Source of the DNA: Myxococcales bacterium
Lineage (GTDB): Bacteria; Myxococcota_A; UBA9160; UBA4427
Assembly (NCBI GenBank): GCA_012960035.1
Contig: DUBZ01000116.1
Span: forward strand, 1-64,000
Length of the DNA: 64,000 nt
Direction of reading: 5' to 3'
Shown: one piece after another, positions 44,981 through 53,650 of the stretch
How the letters are laid out: the number at the start of each line of letters is the position of its first letter
How positions within the stretch are numbered: the stretch's first letter is position 1
Position numbers and translations under genes: made by a program
The notes under the pieces: model-generated
The model's input: only the letters and a program-made list of their open reading frames with translations
Databases searched by the model: none
What the model was told of the DNA's origin: nothing

Positions 44981-45526
44981 TTACATGGGCCAAAACGAAG
45001 TCGACCCGGGTTGAGCTTGTCGTGGCTGCTCGAGTTGTTGTAGATGGATTTGCAGAAATTGCTCGTTCTCGAGTGCGTCGCGAACCCGTGACGGGACCGG
45101 CCCGCCTTGCTCTGCCGAGAACCCAAAGATGGACGGACCGTTCAGTACACGGAAGGCTGCGTCATGAATTGCACTGACAGAACTGCCGGCTGAGACGCCG
45201 ACAAACGCGTCAACAGTCGCGTCAACAGTCGCGTCAACAACAGAAGCCTCAGCGATCTCAATAGCTGACTCGGGGTCCGTGTAATACACGGCGTAAGTAG
45301 AGCCGGCATCGGGCTTGGCGATGGGCTTGGCATCGGGCTTGGCACCGGGCTTCGCGACGACGGGCATTCCGAGAAGGAGCGCGGAGCGCGCCTCGCAATC
45401 TTCGGCAATGGGTGCTGCTGCGTCAAAACTGGGCTTCATTTGCGCACGGCTCGGTGGAGCATCAGGGGGGGGAACACCGAATTTAAGCTTCGCGGCCAAC
45501 GGCCGGTCTTCATGTTGCTTCTCCAA
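44981..45526 (-). CDS. Possible low-complexity protein
   Basis: A 181-residue frame that would start at TTG 45526. It contains a KPxA repeat (AKPGAKPDAKPIAKPDAG) and a VDAT repeat (VDATVDATVDAF), encoded by short near-perfect DNA repeats (for instance CGTCAACAGT at 45205-45240). The composition is unlike that of ordinary enzymes, and no ATG or strong ribosome site is seen. It may be a real repeat protein or a non-coding region expanded by slippage. The flanking 44760-44980 also holds short repeats: a TG run near 44799 and a duplicated GCTTGGCTTAAAT near 44928. Confidence 0.35.
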   Translation of the reverse strand: MEKQHEDRPLAAKLKFGVPPPDAPPSRAQMKPSFDAAAPIAEDCEARSALLLGMPVVAKPGAKPDAKPIAKPDAGSTYAVYYTDPESAIEIAEASVVDATVDATVDAFVGVSAGSSVSAIHDAAFRVLNGPSIFGFSAEQGGPVPSRVRDALENEQFLQIHLQQLEQPRQAQPGSTSFWPM

Positions 45527-45903
45527 GACGGCGACTTCTTATCGCAACCGCCCTCGAACTGTCAACGACTCGCCACACACGCTGGTTATAAATAACACCA
45601 TATGGCGTCACGGCCCGTGGGACGTTCCCGATCCAAAAGGAAAATTTCTACGCCAGTTTATTTGTGATCAAACCAAAGTTTTTCGTCACAGCGAACGCCG
45701 ACTCGTTGTCGCACACACGACGTTCGAAAACCACGTCAACCCATCGCGCCACGCGCGACCTTGTAAAGCATGACGACAGTCCAACATTGCGCTGCAAGCG
45801 CGACGCGCTCGACCCCGCGCAATGTAAATTCATCATTGCCAGATCGAAATTGCACCAGCAAGAAACGGGTTCAATTCGCGGGGGATTGTGTGAAGGTATC
45901 GGG
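45527..45903. other. AT-richer gene-free spacer
   Basis: About 375 nt with lower GC than the surroundings (for example GGTTATAAATAACACCATAT near 45583-45603). I see no convincing gene, hairpin or known RNA. It probably carries the promoter of the frame ending at 44981. Confidence 0.4.
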
Positions 45904-46440
45904 CTAGCGAAGTTCGTCGGGATGCAACGCGCCATCCCCCCAAACCCGCGGCGACATTTCGCGCGCTTTGTCGAGGAGATCGCCCCCCTCTTCTACATCG
46001 CCTGCGTCATAGAGGGCGCCGCCCCTCAGTCCGAGTAAATGGACTTCCATCTCAGGTTCGACCTCACCCTGCATGCGGAACAACGAGTCCGCTCGATCCA
46101 AAAACTGCAGCGCGCGCGTTGGGTCTTGGGCTTCGACATGATGCCGTGCAATGGCGAGGTACGCGTACGGGTTCGACGCATCGACCTGTAGAGCGCGCTC
46201 ATAGCGTGCCTGTGCCCGCGGCTCATCGCCACTGGCGTCTGCCACCAAGCCCTCGTCGATCAACCGCAGAGAGGCGCGACGGGCGGCGTCGCCCGCTTCG
46301 ATCACATCGCGAATCCGCACCGGCTCGACGCCGAGATCCCTCGCACCGAACGTTTCACAGCCGGTGGCCCCGGCGAGCGTCAGCACGACGATGAATACTC
46401 TTGCGGTGGAGGGAAGGCTCGAGTGATACACAAAACCCAC
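45904..46440 (-). CDS. TPR-repeat lipoprotein
   Basis: A 178-residue lipoprotein: residues 13-28 are hydrophobic and end in a lipobox (LAGATGC, lipidated Cys28). Two or three TPR units follow (EPRAQARYERALQVDASNPY, then ARHHVEAQDPTRALQFLDRA). It lies 73 nt downstream of the PBP1B gene on the same strand. In E. coli an outer-membrane lipoprotein (LpoB) activates PBP1B, and TPR-bearing LpoA activates PBP1A. That analogy makes this a candidate partner, but it is inference from position and domain only. Confidence 0.85.
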   Translation of the reverse strand: MGFVYHSSLPSTARVFIVVLTLAGATGCETFGARDLGVEPVRIRDVIEAGDAARRASLRLIDEGLVADASGDEPRAQARYERALQVDASNPYAYLAIARHHVEAQDPTRALQFLDRADSLFRMQGEVEPEMEVHLLGLRGGALYDAGDVEEGGDLLDKAREMSPRVWGDGALHPDELR

Positions 46441-46513
46441 GACTTCGGACCCCTTTCAATCTTCAGCGACTGCGAGCTTGAGAGTTCGCGGCAATGTCAT
46501 TGTGAGTTTCGGC

Positions 46514-49048
46514 TTAAAAGAGTTCTCGAAGCCAGCCGAATACGCTGTCGTCGTTCTTGTTGCGGTTGTTCTTGCGATTTTCGTTGCGCCTTCCTTGCCG
46601 ACGCCGCTTTCGTTTGATCTCGCGCTCTCGATCCCCCGCGGCGACTGCACGAATTCCTCTTCCGTCGCAGATCTCGTTGGGTTCCGTTCCGACGAGGAAG
46701 AGTTCGCTCTTTCGACTCGGACAACCCGAAACCGCAAGAGCACCCGACTCGGGATCAATCTCGAGTCGTTCAATATTGCGAGGCGGAATAAAGACACCAT
46801 GCGGCCGGTTTCCCATCGATTCTTTTATAAAGTTTGCCCAAATTGTAAGCGGTCCCTCGCTACTCGAGATCCCAATACTGCGCGGTTCATCAAAACCCAG
46901 CCAAACTACGGCCACCAACTCAGGTGTGAAGCCGACAAACCACAGATCCCGTTCATCGTCCGTGGTCCCAGTCTTGCCCGCAATCGCGCCTTCCAACTGC
47001 ATGCTGCGCAATCTTCGGGCAGTGCCGCGATTCACGACTCCCTCAAGAAGAGATACGCCGAGGTAGGCGAGGCCAGGGTCGAGGACTTGTTCGAGTTCGA
47101 GCTTGCGTTGTTCAAGGGTTTGGTTTTCAGCTGTAACGTCTTCGAACGTATGTGGCGTCGGCCGAATGCCGCCACTCGCTAAGGTGGAATACGCGCGCGC
47201 GATTTCGAGCGGAGAGACTTCCGCGGTCCCCAATGCAAGGCTCGGTACCAGAGGCAGGTAGCTCTTTACCCCCATGCGTCTCGCCATCTCGGCCACTCGA
47301 TCGAGCCCGACGTCGAGCGCCAGGCGAACCGACGGAACGTTGAGCGACTTTTCGATCGCGGTGCGCAGCGGAACCGGTCCGCGAAATTTGTGGTCGTAGT
47401 TCTGCGGCTGCCATAGGCCGTCGCGGGTCTCGATTTCGAGCGGACTGTCGTCCAGCAAGGTCGCCATCGTCGCGACGGGACGACGGTCTCGGTTTTCTAA
47501 TGCGGCCAAGTAAATGAACGGCTTGAAGACACTGCCCGCGGCCCGACGTGCCTGGGTGCAGCGATCAAACTGCGAACTTCCGTAGCTGCGCCCGCCAACC
47601 AGAGCGAGTATCTCACCGGTCTGCGGGCGCATTGCGAGCACACAGCCTTGCAGGCGCTTGGTGGGGTCATCGTTCTTTAGCGCGGGCTTACGCGCTTCGA
47701 TCGCGTGCAAACCCTCGACGAGTGCGCGCTCGGCCGCACGCTGCAGTCGCGAGTCGAGGGTCGAGTAAATCCGCAACCCTTCGGTCTGCAACAGGTCGCG
47801 ATCGTAGACTTCGGGGAGCTGCCGGCGCAGCACGTCGAGGAAGTAACGCGCGTCACCCGCGTCATCGAGGGGCGCCGCCACCTCGATCGCCGTCGCGCGC
47901 GCCCGGTTGAAGGCATCCATGTCGAGTCGACCCTGCTTGCGCATCAGCTCGAGCACCAAGTTACGGCGCTCGAGCGCTCGGGTCGGATTGCGGTGAGGCG
48001 ACAGCCGGTTCGGGCTTTGGATGATCGCTGCGAGCAACGCCGACTCCGCGGGCTGAAGGTCGTCGACGCGCTTGCCGAACAGGAAACCACTCGCCTCGCC
48101 AACCCCGTGGATCGACGTCGAGCCCCGCCTTCCGAAATAGATCTCGTTCAAGTAGCTCTGCAGGATTTGGCGCTTCGAATAACGCGCCTCGACGATCAAG
48201 GCCATCACCGCTTCCTGGAGCTTGCGGCGCAACGTTCGCTCTGGGGTCAGAAAGAAGTTCTTCACCAACTGCTGGGTGAGCGTGCTTCCCCCCTGGCGCA
48301 CACCTCCCGCGCGCAAATTTGCGAGCACGGCGCCACCGATCCGGGTCAAATCGACTCCGCGATGGGAGGTGAAGCGTCGGTCTTCGACTGCGAGAACGGC
48401 GTCGATCAGATGTTGGGGGACGCGGTCGATGCTCACGAGTTCGCGCTGTTGGCGGTCGCTGCCGAAGTACGACCCGACAAGCTCCGGTTCGAGCAGCACG
48501 GCACCCACTTCGCGCGATCGCGGCAGCTCTCGAATCTCCGCGATGAGGTCACCTTTGAAGCGGATCACGATGTCGCGCGCGGGCTCGGAACGGGTCGGAT
48601 GACTAAATGCGCGAAGGAAAACTCGCAGCCGGTTGTCGGTCCAGCGATAGAGCCCCGGGCGCAGGGCTCGACCCGTCGTGATCTTCTGCTCGCGGTACCC
48701 CAACCGCTGCAGCGTGCCGCGAAGGTCGATCAATTTGGCGTTGAGACCGGGATAAAGGATGCCCGGTGCAGAAAAGACTTTGCTCGGCACCAAGAAGCGC
48801 TGGCCTTCGAAACGACTGACCACGATGCGGTCCATCGAAACGATCCAGCTGGAAGCCCACACCCCAGCGAAGAAGGCACCAACGGTGAGAATCTTGACCA
48901 GCGCTCTGCGCCAACGACGCCCCCTGCCTGAAGCCGACGGCTTCTTCGAACCGCCGCCTTTCTTGCGAGCGGTTTTGCGCGCTGGCGCTTTGCGCGCGGC
49001 GGCCTTGCGTTTTGGCTGCGAACTCCCCTTGGTCACCCGGGTCCCCAA
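46514..49048 (-). CDS. mrcB: Penicillin-binding protein 1B
   Basis: Bifunctional peptidoglycan synthase, 844 residues. A long basic N-terminus (KAAARKAPARKTARKKGGG) precedes one membrane helix (about 50-70). Then comes a UB2H domain (VPSKVFSAPGILYPGLNAKL), the glycosyltransferase (AVLAVEDRRFTSHRGVDLTR, GGSTLTQQLVKNFFL, EIYFGRRG) and the transpeptidase: SVFKPF (SxxK serine), SLNVPS (SxN) and GKTGTT (KTG). The C-terminal 40 residues are an Arg/Lys/Asn-rich tail. UB2H is specific for PBP1B. Confidence 0.96.
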   Translation of the reverse strand: MGTRVTKGSSQPKRKAAARKAPARKTARKKGGGSKKPSASGRGRRWRRALVKILTVGAFFAGVWASSWIVSMDRIVVSRFEGQRFLVPSKVFSAPGILYPGLNAKLIDLRGTLQRLGYREQKITTGRALRPGLYRWTDNRLRVFLRAFSHPTRSEPARDIVIRFKGDLIAEIRELPRSREVGAVLLEPELVGSYFGSDRQQRELVSIDRVPQHLIDAVLAVEDRRFTSHRGVDLTRIGGAVLANLRAGGVRQGGSTLTQQLVKNFFLTPERTLRRKLQEAVMALIVEARYSKRQILQSYLNEIYFGRRGSTSIHGVGEASGFLFGKRVDDLQPAESALLAAIIQSPNRLSPHRNPTRALERRNLVLELMRKQGRLDMDAFNRARATAIEVAAPLDDAGDARYFLDVLRRQLPEVYDRDLLQTEGLRIYSTLDSRLQRAAERALVEGLHAIEARKPALKNDDPTKRLQGCVLAMRPQTGEILALVGGRSYGSSQFDRCTQARRAAGSVFKPFIYLAALENRDRRPVATMATLLDDSPLEIETRDGLWQPQNYDHKFRGPVPLRTAIEKSLNVPSVRLALDVGLDRVAEMARRMGVKSYLPLVPSLALGTAEVSPLEIARAYSTLASGGIRPTPHTFEDVTAENQTLEQRKLELEQVLDPGLAYLGVSLLEGVVNRGTARRLRSMQLEGAIAGKTGTTDDERDLWFVGFTPELVAVVWLGFDEPRSIGISSSEGPLTIWANFIKESMGNRPHGVFIPPRNIERLEIDPESGALAVSGCPSRKSELFLVGTEPNEICDGRGIRAVAAGDREREIKRKRRRQGRRNENRKNNRNKNDDSVFGWLRELF

Positions 49049-49230
49049 TTTAAAGCGTCTCCCCGGGGGCTCTCACCACCCCGACGCGCAGCCTAGCAGT
49101 TCGCCGCGCTCCACTTCAGTTCACGAACGATAAGCCGAACTCGTAGTTAGAAGTCGTCACGTCAGAGGTTGTGGTTCTGCTTGGAAACCGCGAGATTACC
49201 CGAGTTCAATTATCCGATCGGTTCGTCGTT

Positions 49231-50697
49231 ATGGCAAAAGACCCCAAAACAGATTCAACGCGTGCCGGGGGTTCCACCAAACTTTGGGGGGGCCGCTTCA
49301 GCGGTGCCACCGACCCAACGGTCGAGCGATTTTCCGCTTCGGTCCACTTCGACAAAGCGCTTGCCCGCTACGACATTCGCGGGTCAATCGCCCATGCCCA
49401 GATGCTGGGTAAGACTGAGCTCATTCCCGGTGACGACGTCGAGGCGCTGGTCTCTGGCTTGAAGGCCATCGAAGCCGACATCGAGGCGGGGACGTTTCCA
49501 TTCGATCCCGCACTCGAAGACATCCACATGAATATCGAGTCGCGCTTGCGCGAACAGATCGGTCCGGTTGCGGGCAGACTCCACACGGGGCGCTCGCGCA
49601 ACGATCAGGTCGCGACCGACACGGCACTTTACTTACGTGAGACTTGTTGGGCAGCGCAGATGAGCCTGCTGAGCTTTCGGCAGACCCTGGTCGCCCGCGC
49701 GTCCGAGCATATCGACACGATCCTACCCGGCTACACTCACTTGCAGCGCGCCCAACCCGTGCGCCTCGCGCATCACTGGCTCGCGTATGCGGAAATGCTC
49801 GAGCGCGACAGCGAGCGGTTTGCCGACTTGGGGCGACGCATTCGCCGCTGCCCCCTTGGTGCGGGCGCGATCGCGGGTTCAACGCTTCCCCTCGACCGCC
49901 ATCACACCGCGAAGGCACTCGGTTTCGAAGAACCCACGCGCAACAGCATGGACACCGTTGCGTCGCGAGACTTGACCCTTGAGTTTCTCTCGGCCACGGC
50001 GATTTGCATGGTGAACTTGTCCCGCATCGCAGAAGAGCTTGTGATCTGGTCCTCGACAGAGTTCAATTTTGTGACCCTGGCCGACGCATACTCGACGGGA
50101 TCGAGCCTGATGCCCCAAAAGAAGAACCCAGACGTCCCCGAACTTGTTCGCGGCAAGAGTGGCCGGGCAATCGGCAACCTCGTGTCGCTACTCACCACGA
50201 TGAAGGGGCTGCCACTTGCCTACAACCGGGACATGCAGGAAGACAAAGAACCGCTCTTTGATTCGGCCTTGACGCTGCGCGACAGCATCGACGTCCTCAA
50301 TGGGTCGATCTCTACCCTGCAGGTCTGTGAAGCCGCCATGGCGGCAGCAGCCCAGGACCCGATGCTCCTCGCAACCGACCTCGCCGAGATCCTCGTCGTC
50401 GAAAACGTACCCTTCCGCGAAGCCCACGAAGTGGTGGGCAAGATGGTCGGGCAGTGCGCGCGCGACGGCGTCACCCTCGATTCCTTTAGCCTCGATGAAA
50501 TGCAGGCCTTCCACCCTGCGTTCTCCGCGCCGGCGAGCGAACTTTTGAATCTCGAACGCAGCTTCGAGCGACGCAACCTCGTCGGCGGGACCTCGCGCGA
50601 ACAGGTCAGTCGCGCCGTGGAAATCGCGACCCAGGACCTTCATACCCAGGCGATCGAACTCGAAGCCGCGGGCCAGCAGGTCGAGGGCACGCAATGA
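49231..50697 (+). CDS. argH: Argininosuccinate lyase
   Basis: Last step of arginine synthesis. The start at ATG 49231 is chosen; an in-frame GTG at 49171 would add 20 residues. The 488-residue protein has KLWGGRFSGATDPTVERFSA, HTGRSRNDQVATDTALYLRE, and the family signature GSSLMPQKKNPDVPELVRGK. The stop overlaps the start of the small lipoprotein gene by 4 nt. A divergent promoter region (49049-49230) is shared with PBP1B. Confidence 0.97.
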   Translation: MAKDPKTDSTRAGGSTKLWGGRFSGATDPTVERFSASVHFDKALARYDIRGSIAHAQMLGKTELIPGDDVEALVSGLKAIEADIEAGTFPFDPALEDIHMNIESRLREQIGPVAGRLHTGRSRNDQVATDTALYLRETCWAAQMSLLSFRQTLVARASEHIDTILPGYTHLQRAQPVRLAHHWLAYAEMLERDSERFADLGRRIRRCPLGAGAIAGSTLPLDRHHTAKALGFEEPTRNSMDTVASRDLTLEFLSATAICMVNLSRIAEELVIWSSTEFNFVTLADAYSTGSSLMPQKKNPDVPELVRGKSGRAIGNLVSLLTTMKGLPLAYNRDMQEDKEPLFDSALTLRDSIDVLNGSISTLQVCEAAMAAAAQDPMLLATDLAEILVVENVPFREAHEVVGKMVGQCARDGVTLDSFSLDEMQAFHPAFSAPASELLNLERSFERRNLVGGTSREQVSRAVEIATQDLHTQAIELEAAGQQVEGTQ

Positions 50698-50891
50698 GCC
50701 GCATCGTCGCAGCCTGGTTGTGTTGCACCGCGTTGGTGTGCGGTCTCGCGTGCGGGAAATACGGTCGCCCGGAGCGGCTTGCGCCAAGTTCATCGGCTGT
50801 GAGCGCTTCCGCCGACGCGGCCCCGGCCACGCCCGCGGAAACACCAGACGCAAGTGACGACGGCGACAAGAAGAAGTCCCCGAAGCGTTAG
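50694..50891 (+). CDS. lptM: LptM-like (YifL) small lipoprotein
   Basis: A 65-residue lipoprotein with signal peptide and lipobox (ALVCGLAC, then GKYGRPERLAP), followed by a short Ala/Ser/Asp tail. LptM of E. coli has the same plan (Cys-Gly-x-x-Gly-Pro-Leu) and also sits beside dapF; it assists oxidative maturation of LptD. The gene order argH - lipoprotein - dapF here supports the call. The residues after Cys are only similar, so confidence is moderate. Confidence 0.7.
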   Translation: MSRIVAAWLCCTALVCGLACGKYGRPERLAPSSSAVSASADAAPATPAETPDASDDGDKKKSPKR

Positions 50892-51084
50892 GGCGCCCGC
50901 ACGTTCGCTTGCGGCCGCCCGACCCCCAAGGCGTGCTGCCCGGTTGCCGACAAACAATCGACGGGTACGGCGGCTTGGAGCGGGAGTTCAAACGCGCCGG
51001 CACCCGGCGGAGATCTCGGTCCACGTCCAACCCATTTATCAAGCGACTTTTTCGTCAGACTTTTTTGGCATAGGATCGACTCCA

Positions 51085-51945
51085 ATGAGCAATCAACCCA
51101 AAGAAATCCGCTTCACCAAAATGCACGGCGCAGGCAACGACTACGTCGTCCTCGACGCGATCCGCGACCCCATGCCCGACGACCTTGCCAGCTTTTCGCG
51201 GCGCGTCGCCCACCGCAACTTCGGCATCGGCGCCGACCAGGTCTTGGTTGTGCGCAATTCTCAAGACGCCGACTTCCGGATGGACATCTACAACGCCGAC
51301 GGCTCACAGGTTGAGATGTGCGGCAACGGGCTGCGGGCCTTTTACAAGTTCTTGCGCGACGAAGGGCATACGACCCAGGACGCGATCACGGTCGAAACGT
51401 TGGCCGGGATCCAGAAACCCAGTGCGGCGGGAAACAACTTGTTCCATGTCGACATGGGTTTGCCCGTGCTCGAACCCGCGAAGATCCCCACCACGCTTGG
51501 CAGTGGCGATGGCCCGGTGCTCGACGTCGAGATCGACGTCGATGGCACCAAGGTCACGTTGTGTTCGGTGTCCATGGGGAACCCGCACGCGGTGGTGGTT
51601 GTCGACGATGTCGAAACGGCTCCCGTGCATACGCTTGGTTCTGCGATCGAATTGCATCCCGCGTTTCCTAACAAAGTAAACGTCGAGTTCATTCAGGTCA
51701 TCGACCGCACGCGTATCAAGCAGCGCACGTGGGAACGCGGTACCGGCGAAACCTTGGCATGTGGCAGTGGTGCGTGCGCGGTAGGCGTGACGAGCATGTT
51801 GCGCGGTGTGGTCGATCGCAAAGTCACCATTGAACTTCGCGGTGGTGAGCTCACGATCGAATGGCCCGACAACACGTCATCCGTTTTGATGACCGGGCCC
51901 GCCACCACAGTCTTTGCGGGCACGATCCCGCTCGAGGAGGTGTGA
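51085..51945 (+). CDS. dapF: Diaminopimelate epimerase
   Basis: Converts LL- to meso-diaminopimelate. The start at ATG 51085 (MSNQPKEIRFTKMHGAGNDY) fits the family. The two catalytic cysteines are in VEMCGNGLRAF and TLACGSGACAVGV. Length 286 is normal. It is separated from dapA by 2 nt, and dapA overlaps dapB, so dapF-dapA-dapB form a lysine/peptidoglycan precursor operon. Confidence 0.97.
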   Translation: MSNQPKEIRFTKMHGAGNDYVVLDAIRDPMPDDLASFSRRVAHRNFGIGADQVLVVRNSQDADFRMDIYNADGSQVEMCGNGLRAFYKFLRDEGHTTQDAITVETLAGIQKPSAAGNNLFHVDMGLPVLEPAKIPTTLGSGDGPVLDVEIDVDGTKVTLCSVSMGNPHAVVVVDDVETAPVHTLGSAIELHPAFPNKVNVEFIQVIDRTRIKQRTWERGTGETLACGSGACAVGVTSMLRGVVDRKVTIELRGGELTIEWPDNTSSVLMTGPATTVFAGTIPLEEV

Positions 51946-51947
51946 TC

Positions 51948-52820
51948 ATGTTTGAGGGAATCTTCACCGCACTCATCACGCCATTCAAAGACGGCAAGGT
52001 CGACGAAGCCGCATTGCGGAACCTCGTCGAACAACAGGTCGAAGCGGGCATTGCGGGGCTTGTGCCCTGCGGCTCAACGGGCGAGTCCGCCACGCTGTCC
52101 ACAGACGAACACAACGGCGTGATCGACATTGTGATTTCGGCTGCAGCAGGACGCGTTCCCGTCATTGCCGGCACAGGGTCGAACAACACCCGCGAAGCGA
52201 TCGGCTTTACCCAATACGCAAAGGACGCGGGCGCAGCGGGCGCACTGTTGCTCTCGCCCTACTACAACAAGCCCACCCAAGAGGGGTTGGTCGAACACTT
52301 CGTCGCGATCGCGGACGCAACCCAGATCCCGTTGATGCTTTACAACATCCCGGGTCGCACGGCGTCCAACATGCTGCCCGAAACAATTGCCCGACTCGCG
52401 GAGCACGAGTTCATCGTGGGTGTAAAAGAAGCGTGCGGCGATCTCGATCAAATTTCGCAACTCATCTCGCTGTGCCCGAGTGACTTCACGGTGCTATCGG
52501 GAGACGACTCTCTGCTTTTGCCCGTGATGGCAGTTGGCGGCAGGGGTTCGATCGCGGTCACGTCGAACCTGGCTCCGAAGCGCATGCTCGAACTTTATAC
52601 CTCGTTCCAGGCTGGCAACGTCAACCGCGCACGAGAGATCCATCACGAGCTTTTGCCCGTGATGAACGCGCTGTTCTGTGAAACCAACCCGATCCCCGTG
52701 AAGGCAGCACTTGCCCTCATGGGTCTCGTGCAAGGCGACATCCGCCTGCCCCTTACCCAAATCACGCAACCGAATCGCGACCGCCTGGAAGCGACGTTGA
52801 AAGAAGCGGGGATTCTCTAG
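51948..52820 (+). CDS. dapA: 4-hydroxy-tetrahydrodipicolinate synthase
   Basis: Condenses pyruvate with aspartate semialdehyde. ATG 51948 follows a GAGGAGG site within the end of dapF. The 290 residues form the expected TIM barrel: TALITPFKDGKVDEAAL, CGSTGESATLSTDEH, SPYYNKPTQEGLVEHF (catalytic Tyr), YNIPGRTASNM and VGVKEACGDLDQI (Schiff-base Lys). It overlaps dapB by one base. Confidence 0.98.
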   Translation: MFEGIFTALITPFKDGKVDEAALRNLVEQQVEAGIAGLVPCGSTGESATLSTDEHNGVIDIVISAAAGRVPVIAGTGSNNTREAIGFTQYAKDAGAAGALLLSPYYNKPTQEGLVEHFVAIADATQIPLMLYNIPGRTASNMLPETIARLAEHEFIVGVKEACGDLDQISQLISLCPSDFTVLSGDDSLLLPVMAVGGRGSIAVTSNLAPKRMLELYTSFQAGNVNRAREIHHELLPVMNALFCETNPIPVKAALALMGLVQGDIRLPLTQITQPNRDRLEATLKEAGIL

Positions 52821-53626
52821 TGGCTGTTGAAGACGTAGCGAATCAGAAACGCGTGCTCGTGGTCGGCGCACTCGGTCGCATGGGCGAACAGATCCGGGCT
52901 CAGGTGGCGATCCATCCCGAGCTTCGGCTTGGTGCGGCGCTCGAGCGTGCGGGGCATCCCGACCTGGGCTCGGCTGTCGAAGAGGACGTGGTCGTAACCG
53001 ACGACGTAAAGGCCGCGCTCCAAGGCTGTGACGTCGTGATCGATTTTTCGATCCCAACGGCGACGCTTACGAACTTGCACGCGGCAGCAGACGCGGGCGT
53101 TGCGTATGTCACGGGCACAACGGGGTTGAGTGTTGAAGAACGTGCGGAAGTCGCCGCCCTCGCACAGCGCATTCCCGTGATCCACGCCGCCAACTTTTCA
53201 CTCGCCGTGAATGTGTTGGGTTGGTTGTCGAGAGAGGCGAGCCGTCTTTTGGGCGACGAGTTCGATGCCGAGCTTTTCGAGATTCACCACAAAGCGAAGC
53301 GCGACGCGCCGAGCGGCACAGCGTTGTTTCTCGCTGAGGCGGTGGCCAAGGGGCGCAATCAATCCCTCGAAGACCATCAGGTGCTTGAACGCGCGGGTGA
53401 TATCGGTGCGCGTCCCGACGCGGCCATCGGCATCCAAACCTTGCGCGGCGGCGACAACCCCGGCGAGCACACGGTGATGTTCGTCGGCAATGGTGAGCGA
53501 GTCGAACTCATTCACCGTTCAGCCACCCGAGAACACTTTGCGAGTGGTGCGGTTCGCGCGGCGGCTTGGTTGGTCGGACGCGGAGCTGGGTTGTACCCGA
53601 TCGACCAGGTATTCGGACTGAAGTAG
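52820..53626 (+). CDS. dapB: 4-hydroxy-tetrahydrodipicolinate reductase
   Basis: Next step of the diaminopimelate pathway. Starts at GTG 52820, overlapping the dapA stop by one base (TAGTG). The 268 residues show VLVVGALGRMGEQIRAQVAI (NAD(P) binding), FSIPTATLTNLHAAADAGVA-YVTGTTG, and the catalytic IHHKAKRDAPSGTALFLAEA. It ends 24 nt from the convergent DUF5666 gene. Confidence 0.97.
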   Translation: MAVEDVANQKRVLVVGALGRMGEQIRAQVAIHPELRLGAALERAGHPDLGSAVEEDVVVTDDVKAALQGCDVVIDFSIPTATLTNLHAAADAGVAYVTGTTGLSVEERAEVAALAQRIPVIHAANFSLAVNVLGWLSREASRLLGDEFDAELFEIHHKAKRDAPSGTALFLAEAVAKGRNQSLEDHQVLERAGDIGARPDAAIGIQTLRGGDNPGEHTVMFVGNGERVELIHRSATREHFASGAVRAAAWLVGRGAGLYPIDQVFGLK

Positions 53627-53650
53627 CGGGGCTTCGCGCTAACCCGGACG

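Noticed and set aside
47705-48931. 408-residue plus-strand frame opposite PBP1B
   Set aside because: Shadow of a GC-rich gene: no motifs, His/Arg/Gln-rich composition, fully antisense to a clear family member.
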